From NCBI GenBank assembly GCA_026119855.1, contig JAOWBW010000865.1:248001-312000 (forward strand): DNA of 64,000 nt. The letters are read 5' to 3'. Below are positions 55,126-64,000 of the stretch, in pieces. Made by a program: the position numbers and the translations under genes. Within the stretch, counting starts at the first letter, position 1; every line of letters begins with the position of its first letter. The notes under the pieces are model-generated. The model did no database searches and was not told where the DNA came from. It was given only the letters and a program-made list of their open reading frames with translations. The stretch is from Campanula takesimana (Eukaryota > Streptophyta > Magnoliopsida > Asterales > Campanulaceae).

Positions 55126-57959
55126 TAATGATATTTATGTTGTTTGGTTTAAAAAAAATTAGTACAAGTGGATTATTAGTAATTTGGGCACGTGTAATTC
55201 GCTATTTCATATTTGAACCAAACCTAATACTCTCTCCGTCTCAAAATAGATGTCGTTTTGGAGTGTTTCACATGGAAAGCACATTAGTTAATTTAGCTCT
55301 AAATTTTGGGTGAAACTAACGAAATTATCAACTACATTCAATTGTAAGACAAAGTGATAATCAATTTAAATTACAGGGACTAGTAATCAACTACTATTCA
55401 ATTTTATATTCTATTTGGACTTTTTATCAGTTTTCCGGACGTGGGATAAACATCTAGCCAGAATTGAACTGATTGGGGTAGCAGGTTCAAAGAACGCTGT
55501 CTAGGGTTTTCTCCGCTCCGATTGTGAAGTCGCCAACATTGGAGGAATATACTGCAAGATTGAGGTTTGATTCAGCTTTCTCCTTATCCATGTAATTTTA
55601 CCTCTGTTTCTTCATATACGTGTTTTTCTGAAATCAATTAAAATTAAGTTTCTATTCTTGTATGAAACAGTATGAAGATTGGTGTGAATTCATGGGTTGC
55701 TTGTCTAGGAAAGAGTAATGTTGATGATTATACAGTTTTTTGTTTGGACTTTCTTGGTTTATTTTCAAGTGTAACGTCAATTTTGCTAAATATTGTTGGA
55801 GAATCTTATTATTGATTAGAATTTTTTATGTCTAATATCGTTGATTTCACTAATTATTTATGCCTTTTGATTGCTCAAAAAAAAAAAAAAAAAAAAGTAC
55901 CCCTCCATTTTAAAATAAACTTCTCATTTCATTTATTAAATTAGTAATAATGGGAAGTGTTCATGAAAAAAATGCTTTTTAAAGCCTCTAAAAATATTTT
56001 ATCCACTTGATCTGGTTTTTAATTTAGGTTAACGAATGATGTGAAAAGCTAAGTCGTCAGTGGTAGGGGGCGGTGTGAAGGAGGGGCATGAAACGTGTAC
56101 AATTTTCCTCTCATAATTTATATAGTACCATCCAAAATGACTTTAAATGATAGTATTAGCCACCCATATTAATAGTGAAAAGTTAATTTAGTAAAAATAA
56201 ATAAAAATGTGAGCAACAATCTTCCACTGTTCCACTTAATGCATTTTTAAAACAAAAAACGGAGTACTAAATGAACACTTCAATTTGATCTTGAAGTAGT
56301 TTTTAAATCATAAACAAACAATTTGTAAAAGTAAAAGGCCCCAGTCCATACTTGAATGTTTCAAAATGATCTAATCCTTTTTTTTTTTGTTAAAATAATA
56401 ATTTCATTTTGAATTAAATAGTAATTTAATATTACTGTACAATGCATAATTAAGTAAAAACATAAGTATTAAAATTTGTACTAATTAAATGAAAAAGCGA
56501 GTAATCAATTGAGTCTATACAACAAACTTAGCAGATTGTCACTTAGGCAAGTTCTCCAGATTCCAGAACTAACTGTTGTAGTTAAAAAAAAAAAATTAAA
56601 AAAAAAATTATCAATAGCTCCCCCAAATTCTCATTTACTACAATTTTGCTCCCTCTCTCTAGTCTCTATAGCCACATTTTCTTCCTCTCCCTAAGGGTCC
56701 GCTCTCTCGAGTTTTTAACTCAGTTCATGGGGAAAGAAGAATAATTTATTTCAATCTATATCCATCTTTTTGTGTACTCTCATTCTTTTTGTTTGCTAAT
56801 TGAAGTTGTAATCAGAGCTCCGTCCTGTGCCACAAATCATGTTTAACAATGTTCAATAGTAGATACAAATTCATTTTTTTTAACATTTTTTGAACAAAAG
56901 AAAGCACATCTAAATTATTTCCAAAACAAAAGTAGCCATTTCCGAAAGAGCAAAACAAATGTATCCAATTAAATTTTTAAACATGGAATAGATATATAAA
57001 TCTAAATTTATATGAATCACTTGTATTTTTGATTGAGTCGATTTTTTTTAACATCACATATAAAAATCGTATCATTCATATCTGTAGAAAATGTTTATAT
57101 TTTTTAAGGAGGGTAGGAGGAATGCGATAAATTAAGTTTTTTATTATTAGGATAAATACTTTCCAGTTAGTAACTTTCCATATTTCCAATTTACACCCAT
57201 CCTTCTATACTCTTACTCATTTCTAATAAAATAAATAGTTTTTAATTCAATTATAAATACAATGCAACATAGTAATTCCTTATTCTTTGCAAGGGATATT
57301 TAAAATGAATTTTTTCTTTTACTAAAAAATATGATTATTAAAATTAATTAATTTGTTAGGTTTCTACCGTATATCTTAAGTTCCTTGTATGTAATTTATA
57401 TTATGTAAGCACGGTTATAAATGTGATATGAAATTATTTTTCCAAGGGAATGTCATATGGAATTCTTACAAAAAGAAAAAGTAAAGGAAATGTGATATGC
57501 AAAGTAAAAAGAATAAGTAAAGGAAATACTGTATTTTGTAGACAATTTAACTAACATTAAGTTTGGATAGTTAGAAGGTTGAAACTCACCAAATACAGTC
57601 CATACAATACCCTGTATCAATACCCTATATCACCTTTTGCGATTTCTGCACCAACAAAAGAAAATAAAAAGCTCAATTTTATATTTTATTAAATTTAAAA
57701 TATATACACTAAACTTTATAAAAATATTTTTGAAATTTTTAAAGTAAAATTAAAAGGAAAATGTAAAGGAAACATTTTTTGAAGCAAAGGAATCATTTTG
57801 TAGACAAATAAAATGAAATTCTATATGTTCATATAATATGCATAGATTACTTGCGTATCTTTAAAAATTAATTTGGTTATAATAGAAAAGAAAATACCAG
57901 TGAATTGAATCAAATTGTTTTCTTTTTAAATAAAACCTCCATACCAGGAAAGAAAGATA
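55126..57959. other. Intergenic, no clear gene
   Basis: A leader-like stretch (55480-55565) followed by an AG-preceded ATG (55672-55680) opens a short frame (MKIGVNSWVACLG) with no recognised domain. The rest is very AT-rich, with a CTCTCTCCGTCTC scrap at 55233 that looks like one end of a lost MITE. Confidence 0.4.
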
Positions 57960-58188
57960 GTCCCTCTTTTTTCGTTGTTACTACGAGGGAACTTTGAGCA
58001 ATTATAAAAGTTACTTATAATTATGTTAATGTGAATCTAAAAATTGGTATTAATGGTATTTATAATGGTGTATCAAGAATAATTTCAAAAATTTCATTAA
58101 AATAATTGAAAATAGCCTTAATTATTGCTCAAAGTTCTTTCGTAATAACCTTGAAAATAGGGGGACTATCATTCTGGGACAGAGAGAG
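57960..58188. repeat. Stowaway-like MITE
   Basis: Between TA dinucleotides; left GTCCCTCTTTTTTCGTTGTT, right GGGACAGAGAGAG. Internal inverted words GAGCAATTATAAAAG / AATTATTGCTCAAAG. Confidence 0.65.
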
Positions 58189-58310
58189 TATTTAGTTAAC
58201 AAAAAATTAACCATCCCGTTCCTAGTAAGTTTCCTTTCTCTTTCAATTTACGTTTCTCTTAAAAATCGCCCCAAATACAACTCCTCTACCTTTCTGTTTG
58301 AGTAAGTCTC

Positions 58311-58991
58311 TTGTAAAACGCGTTTACACTAGGCTTAGTGTAAAACGTGTTTTATTAATAACGGCAAGTAGGGTTTAAGAGATACGGTGGCATAAGTGTA
58401 AATATTTGAAACTTATGAAATCTCAGGAGGCATATTTAAAACTGCAGGAGGCATATTATGAAAATGAAGGAGACATATTTTTGAAACTCCACATCAGGCA
58501 CTTTGTAAAACCATAACAGGCATTTTTTTCAAGGAGGCACTTCTAAATTTTAAAACTGGAGGAGGCATATTTTTATACTGCAGGAGGCACATTTTAAACT
58601 AGAGCAGGCATTTTTTTTTTCTTTAAAAAAGACAATGTTAAAAGTTCAAAAAAAATCTCAGGAGGCATGTTTTGAAACTGCAGGAGGCACATTTTTTTAA
58701 CTAGAGCAGGCACTTATTTTTTCTCAAAAAAGGCACTGTTAAAAGTTCAAAAAAAGTGCCTCCTCTAGAGTTAAAACATGCCTGCTCTAAAAAAGTGTCA
58801 CCTCTAGAGTTAAAATATGCCTGCTGTGAAGTATTAAAAAATGTCTCCTCTTGTTTTAAAATGTGCCTGCTGAGATTTTCATGAGTTTCACTTATTTACA
58901 AAATTGCCACCGCGTCTTTTAATCCCTCTTAAGTCGTTATTTGAAAAACACGTTTTACACATAGTTAGTGTAAAACGCGTTTTTTACAAGA
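58311..58991. repeat. Palindromic element filled with AGGAGGCA units
   Basis: Ends TTGTAAAACGCGTTTACACT and the inverse ending GTAAAACGCGTTTTTTACAA, each followed by a second TAGTGTAAAACG arm. The left half holds about a dozen AGGAGGCAT/C or GCAGGCA units every 15-25 bp; the right half holds the same words inverted (TGCCTCCT, TGCCTGCT). No target duplication was found and no ORF. Confidence 0.75.
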
Positions 58992-59880
58992 TTTTGTCTT
59001 CTGTTTTCTCTTCACTCTTGTTATTTATGAGAAACATTTTCTCTTGACAAAATTCTACCCAATTGAAGAATAAGCACATGTGTCAAGGACATAGTGGCAT
59101 CCTCTTATTTCCATTGCCCATAGCCGCCAACCTTGTTCTTCTTCAATCATCGCCCCACCACCAACATATGCCACCCTTCAACTTCAAACCGCCCCCAGAT
59201 TACAACCTACCCTCACCTATTGCTCCTTCCAAACCAATGCATAACGCCATTTCTCTCTGCTTTTACATTTAGGAGACACTCTACAACCAATCATCAACCT
59301 CATGCTAGTCTGTATAACTGTTTGGTCAAATTAGCAATTCAACTTGAAGAGAAGGAATTGGGTATAATGGAATGTAATTGTAAAACAATTCAAGAATAAA
59401 TGAACACGGAGTTTAACGAGGAAAGCCCTTGAACAACTTGTTCGCCGGCATAAAACCTCAAAAATGAATTATTATTAGAAATGGTGATGAACAATGAGAA
59501 GAATAAAAATAAAAGCTCTGAATAATCGTAATGGTGTGCGTGTGTGTTACAAGAAATGTGTGAGCTATTTATGCTAAGAAGATCAATCACGAACTGATTA
59601 GGAGGTCTTGATTTTCGGATGGTTGGTTAGGCATTTTCCATTGATAAGAGTCTTAATTTGACTTGGTCTTTGAGTCTTGATTTGATCACGTGCGATAGAG
59701 ATCATGTCCCACTTCTTTTATTTGTATTCCTGGAAAAATGGATAAGATATATGATTCAAATAAAACTTGTTAGTAAAATATACCTGTAAGTCTGTATGGT
59801 GACAACTTGAAGGATCAAGATGTTGTGCCAAGTTGAGACATTCAAGATGGGCATGCAGATAAAAAATTCTACCCCAAACA
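58992..59880. other. Intergenic, nothing recognised
   Basis: Short ORFs (59063-59272, 59133-59399) overlap in different frames and show no domain. Confidence 0.4.
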
Positions 59881-60039
59881 ATTGCCCCTGATTTTTGAAT
59901 TCAAAGAGAGTTTCTTTTGGAGTTCAAAAATCCCTAAGTTATGAACACGTGGCAGAGATTTTTCATCTAAGTGGTTGGATTGGCGGTTTAGGGAAGTTTC
60001 TAGGTTCTTGAGTTTTAATAGGGGGTCTAGAACCATCAA

Positions 60040-61767
60040 ATCCATCAACATAAATAACCCCATTGCGAATTTAATCCTCCAGTTCTGCAGAGAGAGAGAG
60101 AAAAAAAAAAAGTTGCTTGAAGAAAAACCTCCGGTGAGTTTCCAATTTACCCTCTTCTTTTGTTGTTTTTAGCTTGAAATTACCATGGCTATTAAGTTTC
60201 CTGAAGGTTTTAGGTGCTTGGGGTGATAGACAACCATGATTCTGAAAGATGCATATTGGAACCTACACAAATTGAAACCCTAAAACCCAAATTTCTCCAA
60301 ACTGCTGTCTTTTTGCCCCAAACCCTAACTTGGCCGTCGATTGCGTTTCCCTTGAGTGGCTTGCTTTTCCTGAATATCCTTTTGACATTGGCTTGACCTT
60401 TCCTTTTCGCCTTTGATTACCCGTTTCTTTGAAGATACTGGTCTAGCTTTTACCCAACTTATGCGGTAGGATGGAGAAATCTAGTTACTTTGGACAGGTT
60501 GAGTGCAGATTGGAACTTGAGGGTAGGTTTAGAGGAACTTGCTTTTTGCTATCTTCTTAGGTCACATGGTCCTCACAGGTATGGATTTAGGGCAAAAAAT
60601 AGGGCTTATAGTCTGGTAACTGAGTCCACTGATCAGGATAGAGATTGGAAAAGGAAATTTTTCTATGTAAGGAGGATAGCTTGGAGGGAGTGGAGAATTT
60701 TTTCTCAACTTGGAAGTAGGATGTAGGGATTTTTAACTTTTGCTCTTTTGCTTTGTTGACTAATCATGTTGACTTATCTTTTTCGTGCTTTCTGGTTTGC
60801 AGTTGGAAAACTTGACGACTTGTTTCCTAAATTAAATGATACTTTGGTAATTGTTGAAGCTGTTTGCTCACAACCTTCCAACAAAAGGAAATTCGTCCGT
60901 CCTGGTGCTATTGTTGGTGCAGAAAGTGATAGAGAAGGAACTGGTCAAAATATGTCTTCTGGTAGGCCTTTTACCTGCATTTGAGTTATTTTGAAAAACA
61001 GTTTATTTGCTAAAGATAAAAATTCCTTTGTACTAGCTACTCAATCTGACAACCCCTACGGTGCAAGCAACTTGTTGGCTAGGTTCAAGAAGCCTAAGTT
61101 TGATGATACCATGCAATCTGTCCCCAAAGCTGAAGGTTCAACTAAACCCAAGTTAGTGATTGAAGCTATTCTGTTCAAGAGGAAGAAGAGGGAGATTGTA
61201 GATCTTGATAATTTTGAGCCCGTGGTAGAGAAGCTGGTTGAAAAGGTAATGATCTTGCCTATAGAATTTAAGGTTTCTGTGAAATTGTGTAGAATGTTGA
61301 CCCTATTCCTTGATATTTACAGATTTATGATGCTGTAAGCATGCTGACCAAGAAGGTTGAATTGTGGAAGATGAAGGATGAGGAAGCCAAGACTGAGAAG
61401 GAAAAAGCGATGATTAATTTGAAGGAGAAGGATGCAGAGATTAAGAGGAAGGATGTAAAAATCATGGGTGACAGTTAAGCTGGCAGCATCCAACAAGAAG
61501 CTGAGAGATGAGTTGCAAAAGCAAGAGGATCGTTTCGTGAGAGAGGTTGGGCGTTCGGTTTTTGAGGCTAGAATTCAGATGGTTGAGGAGTACTTGGCTG
61601 GGAAGGCTGGTGAGTGGAACCTGGAAGATGAAAAAGCTTCTTTAAGGGGTATAACAGGTGCTCTCCCAGAAGTTTGTGAAGTGAGCTCCAAGCCTCAAGA
61701 TGTGGAACCAATGGAAAAAGTCGATGATAATCAAGGTACCAAGGCTGATGAAGGACTGGAAGGCTGA
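60040..61767 (+). pseudogene. Unrecognised multi-exon coding tract, probably repeat-derived
   Basis: A leader with ATAAATAACC (60050) and a purine-rich tract precedes a series of open segments. 60490-60726 reads DWNLRVGLEELAFCYLL, then DWKRKFFYVRRIAWREW. 60766-60984 and 60991-61338 follow. 61332-61480 is a Lys/Glu-rich coiled coil (KMKDEEAKTEKEKAMINLKE). 61468-61767 reads KLAASNKKLRDELQKQEDRF and YLAGKAGEWNLEDEKASLRG. The mix of a WK-rFFyV motif and a coiled coil resembles plant transposon-associated or gag-like proteins, but I do not recognise a named family. Frame steps between segments could be introns (GTAAGT at 61770) or damage. No function is proposed. Confidence 0.4.
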
Positions 61768-61774
61768 GGTAAGT

Positions 61775-62675
61775 TTTTCCTGTTTCTGCAAGATATTGGT
61801 TAACAAAAACCAATTTCTTTTTATGTTCTTAGTATTTGGTTTTAAACGAGAGGTATGTCCTCGGAAACAATTTTAGATAACTTTTAGGATGTAATGGTTT
61901 TTGTTGGGACAAGTTCCATGTTGAACTTTGGTCCACTCGTGTCTTGTAATAGTATGGGTTGGATCTTTTGATGGTCATTTATTTGAACAGTTCAGGATGT
62001 TCGAACTTTTATTTTGGTATTTTGGTTGTAAAAATGATTGAATTTCTAAGTGTAACTTGGTGATTCTACATTTTTGTAATGTAAGTAGGAATAGAGTAGA
62101 AAAGCAACTTGTTGAAGTTGTTCTTTTAGTATGAGTTAAAAGGTAGCATGCAAGATGTAACAAGTTGGTGATATCAGTATGAATTGAAAGGTATTTTGAC
62201 GTTTAAAATTTTGTTTTTGGTAACATGTTAATGTCACGACCAATTGTAAATAACTTGAGTTCACAAATTGTCTAAGTGCAAGATGGTAATTAATATGTAA
62301 TAAATACACTGACCAACTTACAACTTAAACAAATGTGAAAAACGTGCGCACGGGCGAAGGTGTATGAACCTTAATCTTTAAGAAAGATGTATGATCTTTA
62401 AACTTTGAAAGGTGAAAACCTTTAAAACCTGAGTACAAACTCTTGTTAAAAGATGCATAAGATTTAACATCTAAGAGTGCTTACTTGAATCATTTGAACA
62501 TGATGAACTTTCATCCAGTATTTTATCAGCAAGTTGACTACTTTCATCTTGAACAGCTCAGGTTGTTAGCCCCAGTAAATCGTTTGAACATGTTAATCAT
62601 GTTGACCTAAGTTGGAATTTTGAATTGCCTTGAAAAACAAACACATGTTAGGGGGGGTGTTAGCTTGTCTAACAC
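61775..62675. other. Unassigned, possibly a Gypsy LTR
   Basis: Non-coding. On the minus strand a polypurine AGAGGGG at about 62680 is followed by TGTTAGACAAGC, so the LTR of the Gypsy element to the right may begin there and run to lower coordinates. I could not find its other end. Confidence 0.35.
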
Positions 62676-62689
62676 CCCTCTGATGCTTA

Positions 62690-64000
62690 AGTCAGTAAGT
62701 GTTCAATAAAGATAAATAAATCGAAATAACAAAATTGAAATAACGCTTAATTAAATCATACCTGGTTTTCAGAATTGAATGGACAAGCTACAACTTACAT
62801 ATAATATGCTTTAAGATGGATTGCATTCTAACTTCTTGCTATTCTAGTGCCATCTAAGGTGTAGAGCCAATATGCACCATCACCAGCTTCTGCGTCAATA
62901 GGTAGGGACCTTCCCACTTGGCTGCAAGTTTGCGTGCATTTAGCTCCCTTGTGTTCTGAAAAACCTTCTTGAGCACCATGTCTCCAACCTGAAATCTTCT
63001 AATATGCACATTCTTGTTGTAAGACTTGGCAATTCTCTACTGATAAGCTGCCATCCTGATTTTAGCTAAATCTCTAAGTTCGTCAATAGTATCAAGATCT
63101 TCTGCAAGAACTATCTGGTTGTCCTCTGGAGTTATTAGGCCATATCTAGCGTGTGGGAGGAAAATTCAACTGGTATCACAGCTTCTGTTCCAAATACCAA
63201 GGAGAAGGGGTTTTCCCAGTTGCAGTCTAGGAGTGGTCTATCTGCCCATAATACTAGAGGCAACTCTTCGGCCCATCTTCCTTTCTTCTGATCAAGAAAT
63301 TTCTTAGGTTATTCACGATCAACTTTTTTTTTTGATTCTGCTTGACCTTAGCTTGAGGATGCACTGGTGTAGACGTGATCAACTTGATTCCCCATTTTGT
63401 ACAGAAATTCTGAGTCTTCTTCTTGCTGAAGAATGGGAACCATTATCACAAATAATTTCTGAAGGGACTCCAAACCTGCTGATGATATTTATTTTCAAGA
63501 ATGAAATCACTTATTTATCTCTAACTTGAACAAAGGCTTCAGCTTCTATCCACTTTGAGAAGTAATCAGTCATAACTAACATAAACACTTTGCTTGCCCC
63601 AGGTGCCTTAGGAAATTTCCAATAATATTCATTCCCCACTACATGAAGGGCCAAGGGATAGTATAGGATGAAGAGGTTCGGCAGGTTGTGCAGGATGTTG
63701 ATATGTCTCTGACAAGAATCACATTTTTAACATATTTGATGTTATCCCGGCGCATAGTTGGCCAATAGTACCCTGTTCCAATGCCTTAGAAGACAGTGAC
63801 TTGCCCCCAGAATGATTGCCACATTCACCATCATGTAGCTCTCTAAGACTTGTTCAGCTTGTTGGGGCTCTAGGCACCTCATGTACAAACTGTAAATGAC
63901 TTACAAAAACAGTATATTATCAATTAATATAAATATTGATACCTTTATCCTGAAATCTTTTGCATTTTGACACCTTGTGGCACTGTTCCATCGTGCAAAA
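62690..64000 (-). pseudogene. Ty3/Gypsy integrase region, degraded, runs off the window
   Basis: Minus-strand translation with several stops gives, from high to low coordinates: the integrase zinc finger end (VKNVILVRDI in one frame, KCDSCQRHINI in another, about 63740-63700), the core MTDYFSKWIEAEAFVQVRDK (about 63590-63515), and the C-terminal part KGRWAEELPLVLWADR, then NPFSLVFGTEAVIPVEF (about 63290-63165). The order and motifs are those of plant Gypsy integrases. Reverse transcriptase would lie beyond 64000. Stops and frame breaks make it inactive. Confidence 0.8.

Noticed and set aside
58311..58991. Repeated units that could suggest a CRISPR array
   Set aside because: Units are irregular in spacing, occur in both orientations within a palindrome, and the DNA is plant nuclear.

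Overview
This window is plant nuclear DNA. It has AT-rich intergenic sequence, GT-AG introns, a nuclear gene for a plastid ribosomal protein, an LHP1-type chromodomain gene, F-box/FBD genes, and dense nested plant transposons (Copia and Gypsy LTR elements, LINE, hAT, Mutator-like, PIF/Harbinger, Stowaway-type MITEs). The order may be Caryophyllales, because the GTGTGAGACGGTCTCAC-type MITE resembles repeats I associate with Amaranthaceae; that is only an impression. A run of exactly 100 N (26328-26427) shows this is a scaffolded draft assembly.

Layout. 0.3-6.7 kb: a decayed UDP-glucose pyrophosphorylase-like gene whose last large intron holds a LINE remnant and an hAT element. 8.3-11.2 kb: the only clearly intact host gene, two-exon plastid RPL3. 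11.2-17.6 kb: small MITEs, a short Gypsy-derived LTR element with a 5-bp target duplication, and a Mutator-like element with a 10-bp duplication. 17.7-19.3 kb: an F-box/LRR gene with two frame breaks. 19.95-23.98 kb (minus): a five-exon LHP1-like gene with both chromo and chromo-shadow domains, but with a lost aromatic-cage residue and three frame inconsistencies. A short duplicate of its first exon lies at 26.1 kb beside the gap. 28.0-28.3 kb: an FBD-type terminal exon cut by a 114-bp hAT MITE.

29.7-39.4 kb: a Copia element without reverse transcriptase, whose 3' LTR holds a Mutator-like element that itself holds a solo LTR. 40.9-50.8 kb: a three-level nest. A Mutator-like element with 10-bp duplications contains an hAT-like element with 8-bp duplications, which contains a young full-length Copia with 5-bp duplications. 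51.4-52.5 kb: an hAT element with its target duplication. 52.5-60 kb: AT-rich sequence with MITEs, a LINE tail and a strongly palindromic repeat. 60-64 kb: an unrecognised multi-exon coding tract and a minus-strand Gypsy integrase remnant running off the end.

RPL3 works in the plastid ribosome; LHP1-type proteins act in Polycomb silencing; F-box/FBD proteins are presumed ubiquitin-ligase adaptors. They are not a functional cluster. I found no undescribed biological system that I can defend. The most interesting items are the dated nesting series, palindromic motif arrays inside two unrelated LTRs, an hAT-like family with tRNA-promoter-like cores, the damaged LHP1 chromodomain, and single-base frame breaks that recur across unrelated ORFs and may be assembly errors.
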